Below are positions 43,247 to 51,993 of a DNA stretch of 58,604 bases, one piece after another; within the stretch, counting starts at the first letter, position 1, and every line of letters starts with the position of its first letter. The position numbers were made by a program, and so were the translations under genes. Under the pieces are notes generated by a model. That model was not told the origin of the DNA. It was given only the letters and a program-made list of their open reading frames with translations, and did no database searches. The stretch comes from Myxococcales bacterium (GTDB lineage Bacteria > Myxococcota_A > UBA9160 > UBA4427), in contig JAAZXM010000020.1 in NCBI GenBank assembly GCA_014240165.1, forward strand, positions 1-58,604, read 5' to 3'.

Positions 43247-44443
43247 ATGAGTCGAAAACAACTGATCGAAATGACCCGGCGCCATATGGCCCACTCCAAG
43301 GCGGGCAGCGTCGATCAGGCGCCCGACGTTTTTCGAGTTCCCGCCGCGCATTATTGCGACCCGCAGCGCGGGCAACTCGAGCGCACGCAGATCTGGCGTC
43401 GGCTACCGCTGATGCTCGGTTTCAGCGCCGAATTGGGCGAAAAGAACACCTACCGGGCCATGGAAGTCGCCGGCTTCCCCGTGCTGCTGACCCGGGACGG
43501 ATCGGGGGAAATCCGGGCCTTCGTCAACATGTGCAGCCACCGCGGGTCCCAGATCGTTGCTGAAGGCGTAGGTCAAGCCCGGCGCTTCGTCTGCCCCTAT
43601 CACGGCTGGACCTACAACGTAGAGGGCAGCCTGGTAGGCATCCTCGACTCTGCGGAGTTTGGCGAGCTCGACCGATCTTGCCTGGGCCTGACCCCCCTTC
43701 CCGCCAGCGAACGCGCGGGGATGATCTTCGTCGTCTTGCGGCCCCAGGAGTCATTCGACTTCGAGGCCTATTTCCAGGGCTACGACGAGATACTCGAGCA
43801 TCTCGGCCTGGGCGATTGTCATGTGGTGGGTAGGCAGAGCGTGGACGGGCCCAATTGGAAAATCGCCTACGACGGCTACCTGGACTTCTATCACCTGCCC
43901 ATCCTGCACCGTGAATCCTTCGGTTCTGAAATCGGAAACAAGGCGGTCTATGACAACTGGGGTCCGCACCAGAGGGTGAACATGCCGTTCCCCGGCATGG
44001 AAAAATTGGAAGAGAAACCCGAAGCGGATTGGCCCGACGCGGTCCTCCTGGCCGGCATCTGGACGATCTTTCCCCATATTTCCATCGCGACATTCGACGC
44101 GGACGGGCCGCTCTACATGGTTTCCCAACTCTTCCCCGGCGAGGCCGTGGACGAGTCGATCACCCTGCAAACCTTCCTATCCCCCCAAGCCCCCGATGCG
44201 AAACAGCAGGCCAAGATCCAGCAGCAGATGGAATTCCTCCACCACGTGGTCCAGGACGAGGACTACGCCACGGGCATCAAGATCGGCCGCGCATTGGCGA
44301 CAGGCACAAAAAAGAACGTGCTCTTCGGTCGCAACGAGGGCGGGGGGCAGCGCTTCCACAGCTGGGTGGATGCCCTGGTGGAAACAGACGATGATGGCCT
44401 CCCGGAACTCTTCGCCCGGCAAGTCGGCCCCACCGTCCGCTGA
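43247..44443 (+). CDS. Rieske non-heme iron oxygenase, alpha subunit
   Basis: This is a second ring-hydroxylating oxygenase, 398 aa. The Rieske ligands are Cys96, His98, Cys116 and His119 (CSHRGSQ and CPYHGWTY). The catalytic iron site is DGYLDFYHLPILH with His216 and His221. It differs strongly from the 34158 enzyme, so it is not a recent duplicate. ATG 43247 matches the family N-terminus better than 43190. It is divergent from the DUF3604 operon across 164 nt and followed after 102 nt by the BCCT transporter, which may import its substrate. Confidence 0.93.
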   Translation: MSRKQLIEMTRRHMAHSKAGSVDQAPDVFRVPAAHYCDPQRGQLERTQIWRRLPLMLGFSAELGEKNTYRAMEVAGFPVLLTRDGSGEIRAFVNMCSHRGSQIVAEGVGQARRFVCPYHGWTYNVEGSLVGILDSAEFGELDRSCLGLTPLPASERAGMIFVVLRPQESFDFEAYFQGYDEILEHLGLGDCHVVGRQSVDGPNWKIAYDGYLDFYHLPILHRESFGSEIGNKAVYDNWGPHQRVNMPFPGMEKLEEKPEADWPDAVLLAGIWTIFPHISIATFDADGPLYMVSQLFPGEAVDESITLQTFLSPQAPDAKQQAKIQQQMEFLHHVVQDEDYATGIKIGRALATGTKKNVLFGRNEGGGQRFHSWVDALVETDDDGLPELFARQVGPTVR

Positions 44444-44545
44444 AAGCCGCCTCGACCTTGGATCCAGGCAAGATCCGCTAGGATCCGCTGCAACAGCTCG
44501 GGCCCCTGTGTTGGAAGCCCCGGTACTCCAGGGAGATGCCAAGGC

Positions 44546-46042
44546 GTGAACCACATCGATGGCCGGGTTTTCGCGCTCTCCGTGGGCTTTCTTTGCCTGG
44601 TCACGCTGCCCCTGGTGCTCTATCCCGAAGCCAGCGGTCAACTGATCACCCTCACCTATGACTGGCTTGCCCTGCACCTCGGGCCGATCTACCTGTGGGC
44701 GGGCGTCGCCACCCTGGCCTTCAGCCTTTACCTGGCATCGGGTCGCTACGCTTCCGTGGTGCTCGGGAGCGATGGTGAGACACCCGAATTCTCGAATGCT
44801 TCCTGGTTCTCCATGCTCTTCTGTGCGGGAATCGCCAGCGGCCTGCTCTATTGGGGCGTCATCGAGTGGGCCCACTACTACCGCTCACCCCCCTACGGAG
44901 CCGAGGCGGGATCCGTCGAGGCCGCGCTCTGGGCCACCAGCTACCCCCTCTTCCATTGGGGAGTCACGGCCTGGGGCTTCTACACGCTCCCGACCCTGGC
45001 AGTCGCCTACGCGTGTCATCGCCGGGGAGAAAGCGCCTACCGGCTGAGCAAAGCCTGCCGACCCGTGCTGGGAGCGCGCGCGGACGGGACAATCGGGCGT
45101 CTCATCGACGTGATCTTCATGGTGGGAATCCTCGGCGGAGCCAGCACCTCCCTGGGGCTGAGCACACCGCTCATCGCCGAGGGCTTCGCCGAATTGACGG
45201 GAACCGTGCGCTCCTTCGGCTTGGATATCGGCATTGTCCTGACCTGTTCATTGATCTTCGCCGTGAGTGTCTACGTGGGGCTCGAAAGGGGCATCCGCGT
45301 TCTCAGCAACGTGAACCTGGTGCTCGCCCTGAGCTTCGTGGCCTTTGTGCTCCTCGCGGGCGACACGCTCTTCATCATCAAGATGAGCACGACGGCGGTG
45401 GGCCACATGCTCGAGAATTTCATTCGCATGAATCTCTGGACCGATCCCATCGCGCAAACCGGCTTCGTCGAGGACTGGACGATCTTCTATTGGGCCTGGT
45501 GGATCGCCTACGCGCCCTTCGTCGGGCTCTTCGTGGCGCGGATCTCCCGGGGACGCAGCATCCGGCAGGTGGTCCTGGGCACCTTGGTGCTGGGCACCGC
45601 GGGCAGTTGGCTCTTCTTCATGGTGCTGGGGAATTACGCGCTCTCTCTGGAACTCGCCCAACAGGTGCCGGTCCTCTCGATTCTCGAGGAGCAGGGCGCA
45701 CCCGCGGCCATCGTGGCCGTCGTGCTCTCGCTGCCTCTGGGCGAAATCGCGCTCGGCGTTTTCTGCCTCGTGGCGCTGCTCTACCTCGCCACCACCTTCG
45801 ACTCCGCCGCCTATACCCTGGCCTCGGCTGCGAGCCGTGACCTCGGGCCTCAGGGCGATCCCTCCCCCGGCCACCGGGGTTTTTGGGCCCTGGCCCTGGC
45901 AGCGCTGCCCATCGCCCTGCTGGGCATCGGAGGGCTTCGGAGCCTGCAAACCGCATCGCTGGTGGCCTCGGTTCCCCTGCTGGGGGTGGGGCTGCTCCTG
46001 GCCATTTCCCTCCGGCGCGCCTTGCGCGAGGATTTCGGCTGA
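44546..46042 (+). CDS. BCCT-family (betaine/choline/carnitine) transporter
   Basis: This membrane transporter of 498 aa has about twelve hydrophobic helices. Family signatures are FCAGIASGLLYWGVIEWAHYY in the first half and the Trp-rich EDWTIFYWAWWIAYAPFVGLFVARISRGRSIR near residues 308-338. BCCT proteins take up quaternary ammonium or related zwitterions with Na+ or H+. Location between a Rieske oxygenase and an SDR suggests uptake of a carnitine/betaine-like compound for catabolism, not only osmoprotection. The start is GTG 44546; the SDR follows after 27 nt. Confidence 0.94.
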   Translation: MNHIDGRVFALSVGFLCLVTLPLVLYPEASGQLITLTYDWLALHLGPIYLWAGVATLAFSLYLASGRYASVVLGSDGETPEFSNASWFSMLFCAGIASGLLYWGVIEWAHYYRSPPYGAEAGSVEAALWATSYPLFHWGVTAWGFYTLPTLAVAYACHRRGESAYRLSKACRPVLGARADGTIGRLIDVIFMVGILGGASTSLGLSTPLIAEGFAELTGTVRSFGLDIGIVLTCSLIFAVSVYVGLERGIRVLSNVNLVLALSFVAFVLLAGDTLFIIKMSTTAVGHMLENFIRMNLWTDPIAQTGFVEDWTIFYWAWWIAYAPFVGLFVARISRGRSIRQVVLGTLVLGTAGSWLFFMVLGNYALSLELAQQVPVLSILEEQGAPAAIVAVVLSLPLGEIALGVFCLVALLYLATTFDSAAYTLASAASRDLGPQGDPSPGHRGFWALALAALPIALLGIGGLRSLQTASLVASVPLLGVGLLLAISLRRALREDFG

Positions 46043-46069
46043 TCGGGCCAAGCATCTGAAAGGAAGACC

Positions 46070-46900
46070 ATGGAGCAATTTCTAAAAGGACGGGTGGCGT
46101 GGGTGACTGGAGGCGGCTCGGGTATGGGGCGCGCCATGGCTCTCGCCCTGGCAGAGGCGGGTGCCGACGTCGCCATCGGCTCATTGCTGGCCGGGGGCGG
46201 TGAGCCGGCAGAAGGCGAACTCGCGTACCTCCCGGGAGAGAGCGAACTCAATGAAGCGCGGGCCGAGATTGAGAGCCACGGTGGGCGCGCACTCGCGCTC
46301 GGGCTCGATGTCACCTCGGATGCGTCGGTGGCTGATTTCCATGCCGCCGTGACGGCCGAACTCGGACCAGTGGACATTCTCGCCAACGCCGCGGGCATCA
46401 CGGCAGAGCAAACCCTTAGCGGACATCCCGATCCCCTCTGGCATAAGGTCATCGACGTCAACCTGAACGGCATCTACCGCACCACGCGGCTCTGCCTGCC
46501 GGTGATGATGGAACGCGGCTGGGGACGCATCATCAATATCGCGTCCACCGCCGCCAGCGTCGGTGCCGCCACCTCGGGCGCCTATTGCGCGTCGAAGGCG
46601 GGGGTCGTCGGCCTTTCGCGCTGCGTCGCACTGGAAGGCGCTGCCCAGGGCGTCACATGCAACGCCATCAGCCCCACCTGGGTCGAAACGAAATTCGGGA
46701 CGAGTTGGATGAGCGATATCGCCGAGGTCCAGGAGGGCCGTTCGGGGGAGGCCTACATCGCCGACGCCCGGGCCGCGAACCCCCAGAAGCGGCTGATTCA
46801 GCCCAGCGAGATCGGAGCCCTGGCCTGCTTTCTCTGCCGCGAAGAGGCCGCTGGCCTCACCATGCAAGACCTCACGGTCTCCGGGGGCTCGCTCTGGTAA
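46070..46900 (+). CDS. Short-chain dehydrogenase/reductase
   Basis: This protein of 276 aa starts at ATG 46070, preceded by AAAGGAAG. The cofactor loop is WVTGGGSGMGRAMALALAEAG. A longer than usual insert follows beta-2 (GSLLAGGGEPAEGELAYLPGESEL). Other motifs are ILANAAGIT, the catalytic Ser in NIASTAASVGAA and the Tyr/Lys in GAYCASKAG. It is probably an NAD(P)-dependent alcohol or hydroxy-acid dehydrogenase that follows the upstream Rieske enzyme and transporter. Its stop overlaps the next gene's start (TAATG). Confidence 0.92.
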   Translation: MEQFLKGRVAWVTGGGSGMGRAMALALAEAGADVAIGSLLAGGGEPAEGELAYLPGESELNEARAEIESHGGRALALGLDVTSDASVADFHAAVTAELGPVDILANAAGITAEQTLSGHPDPLWHKVIDVNLNGIYRTTRLCLPVMMERGWGRIINIASTAASVGAATSGAYCASKAGVVGLSRCVALEGAAQGVTCNAISPTWVETKFGTSWMSDIAEVQEGRSGEAYIADARAANPQKRLIQPSEIGALACFLCREEAAGLTMQDLTVSGGSLW

Positions 46901-48519
46901 TGGCCGCCCGGAGCCGAACCGCGAAGCGCACTTCCGTTCGGCCCGCCGGTGGCGCCGGCATCGCGGCGGGAGCGCTCTTCCTCACGGCGGCCGGGCTCTA
47001 CCTCATCGTGTCCTGGCTCGAAGGCTTCGGGTTGTCGCTCCAAGCCAACCCGGCGCTCTGGCTGAGTGGTGTCGACCGCAGCGCGGCGCTCGACGCGGTG
47101 GGGAATGCGGCCGAGGTCATCTCGGCCCTGCTCGCCATCGTGATCACCGTCGTGGCGATCGTGGTCGAATTGGCCGCGACCCGGTACACGCATCGGATCA
47201 CCGACCTCTTCATCCGTGAGCCCATCAACGTCATCGTCCTGAGTTTCTTCGTCCTGACCACGGTCCTCTGCATCTGGATCGCGGCGACCTTCGGAAGCGA
47301 GGTTTCGCCGGAAGCTCTTCTCCCTCAGGCTGCCCTTTGGCTTCCCCTCGCCATGCTGACAATCTGCCTCGTCGTCCTGCTGCCGTATTTCGCGTTCGTT
47401 TTTGCCTTCGTATCGCCGCTGAACACGATTCGGCGACTGAAGGCCCAAGCCCTGGTCTCCATTGGTCGCTACGCCAAGCGAGGCGAGCCCGAGCGGATCG
47501 AAATCCTCGAAGCCATCGAGGAATTGTCGGATCTGGCTCGAGGATCCCTGACCCATAAGGACCGAACCATCGCCATGGCGGTCACCGATGCCTTTCACGA
47601 TCTCCTGCTGGATTATTGGCAAGTCCGAGACGCGCTTCCCGATGACTTCTTCGAGTTGGACGGCGAACTGGCCCGGGATCCCGATTTCGTCGCCGTGGCG
47701 GCCAGCGTGCGCGACCAACTCGGGCGAGAAAAGGGCTGGCTCGAGGTCAAGATCCTGCGTCAATACCTCGAACTCTTTTCCAACAGTCTCGGCCAAGGCC
47801 GGGACGTGGGCAGTTTCCTGGCCATCCGAACCCGAAACCTCGCCACTGAATCCGAGGACGAAAGTCGGTCGATGCTCCGACTCTGCATCCAATTTTTCAA
47901 CAGCTATATCCGCGCATCGATCAATGGACGCGACCTGCGCCTGGCCTATTACGTCCTCGATCAATACCGCCAACTCGCCGAAGAACTGATCGCCCGGGGT
48001 GATGACGAACTGGCCACCGAGTGCGCAAATTTCATGCGCTACTACGGCCAGATCGCCTACGACGCGAACATGAAATTCCTGATCGAGACGGTGGCGTACG
48101 ATCTCTTCCGCCTGATCGAGTTCTCCGAGCAGCACGGGTCTCCGGCCACCGACGCCCTGCTGGCGATCTTTCTCGAGGTGGATCGCCCCGAGGAGCCCTT
48201 CGACGGCGACGAGGACCGGCTCCTCGGAGTGCGGCGGATCCAGGCCCAACTGGCCGCGGCCCTGCTCTACCGCGGCGACCGGTCCCGCGCGGACCTGATC
48301 CGCGACGATATGCGGGAGGAGCGTCCCGAACGCTTGGCCCTGATCCGCGATGAACTCGCCCGGGAAACCCATTCGACCTATTGGGAGTACACCGACCGGG
48401 GCGTGAATTTTGCTTACCTGCCTCCGGAGCAGCAGCCCCATATGGAGGCATTCTTCGCGAGCCTGGGCATCACCGGCAACCCCCGGGGCCGGGGTCAGGG
48501 CGCAGGCGGAGCCGGCTAG
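46900..48519 (+). CDS. Predicted membrane protein with four N-terminal helices and a large cytoplasmic domain (DUF2254-like)
   Basis: This protein of 539 aa starts at the TAATG overlap with the SDR. Four hydrophobic segments fill the first 170 residues (for example VISALLAIVITVVAIVVELAA and INVIVLSFFVLTTVLCIWIAATFG). About 370 mostly helical, charged residues follow. The membrane part resembles DUF2254 proteins, but I would not insist on that. Function is unknown; tight coupling to the SDR suggests a shared transcript rather than a shared pathway. It converges with the cyclase gene after 51 nt. Confidence 0.8.
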   Translation: MAARSRTAKRTSVRPAGGAGIAAGALFLTAAGLYLIVSWLEGFGLSLQANPALWLSGVDRSAALDAVGNAAEVISALLAIVITVVAIVVELAATRYTHRITDLFIREPINVIVLSFFVLTTVLCIWIAATFGSEVSPEALLPQAALWLPLAMLTICLVVLLPYFAFVFAFVSPLNTIRRLKAQALVSIGRYAKRGEPERIEILEAIEELSDLARGSLTHKDRTIAMAVTDAFHDLLLDYWQVRDALPDDFFELDGELARDPDFVAVAASVRDQLGREKGWLEVKILRQYLELFSNSLGQGRDVGSFLAIRTRNLATESEDESRSMLRLCIQFFNSYIRASINGRDLRLAYYVLDQYRQLAEELIARGDDELATECANFMRYYGQIAYDANMKFLIETVAYDLFRLIEFSEQHGSPATDALLAIFLEVDRPEEPFDGDEDRLLGVRRIQAQLAAALLYRGDRSRADLIRDDMREERPERLALIRDELARETHSTYWEYTDRGVNFAYLPPEQQPHMEAFFASLGITGNPRGRGQGAGGAG

Positions 48520-48570
48520 AAGCGGTTGGCCCGTGCCGGACCCGCCCCGATTCAGGCGCTCCAGTCCCCC

Positions 48571-50802
48571 CTACTTCGTCTCGAAAGACCAGACTCCGTG
48601 CCAGGGATCCGGAGGGACGCCCCCCAGGTTCTTCATGCGTTCCAAAAGCGCGCTGCTCGGCCCATCCTCTCCTCGCTCGGCGATGGCCTGGGCCAGGGCC
48701 TGCTCGGCCTCACCCCAGCGCCCGGCCCGGTAATGACCGAGGCCTTCGGCGTGGGCCTGCAGCCAGGCGTCCTCCCCGGGTTCCGCGGCCCGCTCGCCCA
48801 GCACCGCGTAAATCCGTGCAGCCCCCTCGCGTCCCTTGACCCGAATCTCGTCGACCTCCCGGGTGAGGAAGGAAACGGGCAGCCGATCCGCCAGGTCCGC
48901 TGTCGCAAGGATTCCGGTGCCATAGACCTTCGTGAGCCCCTCCAGCCGCGAGCAGAGGTTCACCCCATCACCGATCAGCGTGTAGTCGAAACGAAGATCG
49001 CTCCCCAGGTTGCCCACCACGACGGGCGCGGTATTGAGGCCGATCCCAATGCGAAGTCCCTGAAGACCGCGAATATCCGAGCGATCCGCCGCCAACCCTG
49101 CGAGTCCGCTCTGCATGGCGATCGCCGCCCGGCAGGCGCGCTCGGGGTGATCCTCGAGAGAAAGCGGGGCGCCCCAAAAGGCCATGACGGCGTCGCCGAT
49201 ATATTTGTCCAAGGTGCCCGCGGAATCGAAAACGATCCGGGTCATCGCCGCCAGGTAGGTATTCATCAGACGAATCGTGTCCTCGGCGCCCAACGCTTCG
49301 GACAATTTCGTAAAGTCGCGCACATCGCTGAAGAGAATCGAAAGCGTCCGGGTTTCGCCGCCCAGCCGGGGTGGCTCGTCGCTTTCGGCGAGTTCCTTCA
49401 CCACGCTGGGCGGGATATAGCTCGCGAAAGTTTTTCGAATACGACGACTCCGGGCCTCCGCCCCCAGGCTCCGGGTCGCTTCCACCGCAAGGTAGACCAG
49501 AACGACGGCGGTGAGGGGATATATGAGATTCAACCACACCCCAAACTCGGTGAAGGCCAGGACCGACCCCCCGATCAGCACTCCGGCGAGCCCCCCCGCG
49601 AAGACGAAGCTCGCCAGCACCCCCTTTGTTCGGGGAATCACGAGAATGAGGAGCAGGCCCACAAGGACGATCAGGCCGAGTTCCATTACGACACCCGCAT
49701 CTTGCCGGCGGATGACATCGCCCGCGAGGAGATTGTCGAGCACGTTGGCGTGGATCTCGACGCCAGGGAACACACTGGCAAAGGGCGTGCTCGAAGTGTC
49801 GCGCAGGCCGACCTCGGTGGCCCCGATCAGTGCGATGGTTCCCTCCAACTGGCCAGCGGGAACGCGGCCCGCGAGAATATCCCCCGCGCTCACCCGGGGA
49901 AAGGTTTTCCCGGGCCCCCGGAAATTGATCAGGATCTTCCCGCCCTCATCAACGGGAATCAGCTTTTCCCCCACCCGAATTTCTCGAAGGGCGCGAGCGT
50001 CCGCCATGAGTTGAGTTCGCTGGCCGGTGGCAATCTCCAGGAGCGAGAGGGCGAGAGACACGTAATAGGCATCCCCGCAACGCGCCACCAGGGCCGCCCG
50101 GCGAACCACGCCATCTGGGTCGCTGACCGCCGATAGAAAACCCGCCCGAAGACTCGCCTCACCGATCACCGACACATTGGCCTCGAGGCCGGTGCAGGTC
50201 AGGACCGGCGCGTTCCCCTCGGCGGGGACCCGGGCAACGGATACCTGCGAATGCCGGATCCCGGGCAGGCTTGCGGCGAGTTTGTCGGGGGGATCAGCAT
50301 CTTCCAGACCTGTGCGAAAAAAATAGCCGAGCGTCGAGCGCTCGGAGGCGGCCAACGCCTGGGCAAGCCGAGCATCGGTATCCACTTGGGCCAGGGAGCG
50401 GTCGAGTTGCCCCATGGCTCGGACCACCTCGGGGTCCGCAGACGACTCGCCCGCGAGCACGCGGCGCGCCAACTGGAGCGCCGAGATTTCCGGCGGCGAC
50501 TCGGGCTCGCTGAAAACGAGGTCGATGCCAATCACCGAAACCTTGGCTTCCACCAGGCGATCCACCAGCTCGGCCACGCGCGAGCGGGGCCAAGGCCAGC
50601 GACCAAACTCGTCGAGGCTCGCCGCATCAATGGCCACCACCGTAATGGGGTGGATCGGCTCCTCGGGCCCCCTCAAGCGGAAGCGGGCGTCGAGCAACGC
50701 GTACTCGGCGCGATCCAAGAGCCACGGATGCACGGCGAAGAGCAGAATGGATCCGCCCAACGCCACCCAACCCGCCCAGGTTGCCCGCATGCTCGAACCC
50801 AT
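48571..50802 (-). CDS. CHASE2-domain class III adenylate cyclase
   Basis: This is a membrane-bound signalling enzyme of about 743 aa. It has one N-terminal helix, then an extracytoplasmic CHASE2 domain (LLDARFRLRGPEEPIHPITVVAIDAASLDEFGRWPWPRS onward, to about residue 330). Three further helices lead to a class III cyclase domain with LSILFSDVRDFTKLSE (metal Asp pair), TLDKYIGDAVMAFWGAP (adenine-selecting Lys/Asp), and GDGVNLCSRLEG (transition-state Asn/Arg). All catalytic residues are present, so it should make cAMP. The C-terminal helices are TPR-like (AEGLGHYRAGRWGEAEQALAQA). ATG 50802 is taken; GTG 50808 and ATG 50790 are alternatives. It follows the FecR gene in one operon. Confidence 0.92.
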   Translation of the reverse strand: MGSSMRATWAGWVALGGSILLFAVHPWLLDRAEYALLDARFRLRGPEEPIHPITVVAIDAASLDEFGRWPWPRSRVAELVDRLVEAKVSVIGIDLVFSEPESPPEISALQLARRVLAGESSADPEVVRAMGQLDRSLAQVDTDARLAQALAASERSTLGYFFRTGLEDADPPDKLAASLPGIRHSQVSVARVPAEGNAPVLTCTGLEANVSVIGEASLRAGFLSAVSDPDGVVRRAALVARCGDAYYVSLALSLLEIATGQRTQLMADARALREIRVGEKLIPVDEGGKILINFRGPGKTFPRVSAGDILAGRVPAGQLEGTIALIGATEVGLRDTSSTPFASVFPGVEIHANVLDNLLAGDVIRRQDAGVVMELGLIVLVGLLLILVIPRTKGVLASFVFAGGLAGVLIGGSVLAFTEFGVWLNLIYPLTAVVLVYLAVEATRSLGAEARSRRIRKTFASYIPPSVVKELAESDEPPRLGGETRTLSILFSDVRDFTKLSEALGAEDTIRLMNTYLAAMTRIVFDSAGTLDKYIGDAVMAFWGAPLSLEDHPERACRAAIAMQSGLAGLAADRSDIRGLQGLRIGIGLNTAPVVVGNLGSDLRFDYTLIGDGVNLCSRLEGLTKVYGTGILATADLADRLPVSFLTREVDEIRVKGREGAARIYAVLGERAAEPGEDAWLQAHAEGLGHYRAGRWGEAEQALAQAIAERGEDGPSSALLERMKNLGGVPPDPWHGVWSFETK

Positions 50803-50870
50803 TGCCACGTTCCGAGAGGATCCCCTGTCTCAGCCACAAGGCAAGGGGATGGGCCCGGCGCTGAAAATAC

Positions 50871-51923
50871 CTAGGGGGTGTCCGGCGGAACCTCACCGGA
50901 CCCGAAATCGAGGTCGTCCAGGGGGTTGCCGCCCGCATCGGGAGGCGTTTCGCCGAACCCGAAATCGAGATCGTCCAGGGGGTTGCCCCCGCTATCGGGA
51001 GGCGTTTCGCCGAAGCCAAAATCCAGGTCCGACAACGGGTTTCCGCCGCCGATCCCCGCAAAAGCTTCCGCGTCGGTTCGGTCTTCGATGACCGGATCCG
51101 GAGGTTCGATCAGAAGCGAGCCCCCCACCAACTGATCGGGCCCGCCTTCATCGAGGCCCGCGCTCACCGCCGGGGGACCGCCGCCCACGAGCAGGTCGAC
51201 TTGGAGCCGGGCCAATTCGCCCCGGGCGGGGGCGGGCACATTGACCGGAACGAAGTCCCCGGGACAATCCGTCGCATCCCCGATGCGATCGATATAGACG
51301 ATCCTGCACTGGCCAGGCGGCACCGGCAGAGAAATTCCGTTCAACATGGCGGCGGTGATGCCGCCCTCCCAGTTGCGAACCAGGGTGGATATTTCCTCTT
51401 CTTCTCCGCCATCAATCCGGGTGGTTCCCTCGGTTCCCTTCACGCCCATGATGGCGGTGGGCGTATGGACCTCGATGCGCGTGGTCCCGCCGAAGGCTTC
51501 ACCGACGTGGGTGCGGATCTGCCCGCTCCATTGGCGGAGGATCGACGGCACGGTGAGCGCCTGGGGGCCAATCACCAGGTTCTCCAGAAGCAGTTCGGTG
51601 TCCGCGCCCAGGCCGAGAGTCGTGTCGTCCACGAGCACCAGCTTGAGGGCAGCGCCGGGCCCCGTGCGCAGCGTATCGCCGTCGAATACATCGTCATCGA
51701 TGACGGCCGCGGTCCAGGTGACCTCGCCGGCGCGCAGCAGGTCTGCTCGGCCCGAAACGGCGGCAACGAAACCAATCGCGTCGGCCGCTTGGCTCGCACT
51801 CGATGCGACCACCCCAAGCAGCAGGATCAATAGGGGCGCCAGCGCCCTCCGGCCGGGGGCGCGCCTTGCGGCGCAGCCACGGGAGTGCGCGGCCGGGATC
51901 GGTCTCGAAACGCTTCGTTTCAC
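50871..51923 (-). CDS. Exported FecR-domain protein with C-terminal acidic repeats
   Basis: This periplasmic protein has 350 aa. A basic leader and helix (APLLILLLGVVASSASQA) form a signal peptide. The FecR domain follows with VFDGDTLRTGPGAALKLVLVDDTTLGLGADTELLLEN and GTTRIEVHTPTAIMGVKGTEGTT near residues 70-170. The end is three near-identical 19-residue units, GGNPLDDLDFGFGETPPDA. Unlike true FecR, it has no cytoplasmic anti-sigma part, so it is more likely a periplasmic sensor or structural partner. GTG 51923 has AGAGG 6 nt upstream. It lies between the beta-barrel gene and the CHASE2 cyclase with gaps of about 70 nt on each side. Confidence 0.88.
   Translation of the reverse strand: MKRSVSRPIPAAHSRGCAARRAPGRRALAPLLILLLGVVASSASQAADAIGFVAAVSGRADLLRAGEVTWTAAVIDDDVFDGDTLRTGPGAALKLVLVDDTTLGLGADTELLLENLVIGPQALTVPSILRQWSGQIRTHVGEAFGGTTRIEVHTPTAIMGVKGTEGTTRIDGGEEEEISTLVRNWEGGITAAMLNGISLPVPPGQCRIVYIDRIGDATDCPGDFVPVNVPAPARGELARLQVDLLVGGGPPAVSAGLDEGGPDQLVGGSLLIEPPDPVIEDRTDAEAFAGIGGGNPLSDLDFGFGETPPDSGGNPLDDLDFGFGETPPDAGGNPLDDLDFGSGEVPPDTP
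50880..51045 (-). repeat. Three 57-bp repeats in the FecR gene
   Basis: Three consecutive units of about 57 bp encode the 19-residue acidic repeat at the C-terminus of the FecR-domain protein. The two units nearest the stop are closest to each other, and the third (towards 51045) has diverged more. The unit is a multiple of three, so copy changes keep the frame. Confidence 0.85.
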
Positions 51924-51993
51924 TGAGGGCCTCTCGCCAAGCAGAAACCGAGGTCAAGGCGCGGCCCGCGAAGGCAAAACGCGCCGATCGGTT

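Noticed and set aside
50880..51045. 57-bp repeats as a CRISPR or replication iteron array
   Set aside because: They are coding repeats in the FecR gene with no spacers and no origin features.
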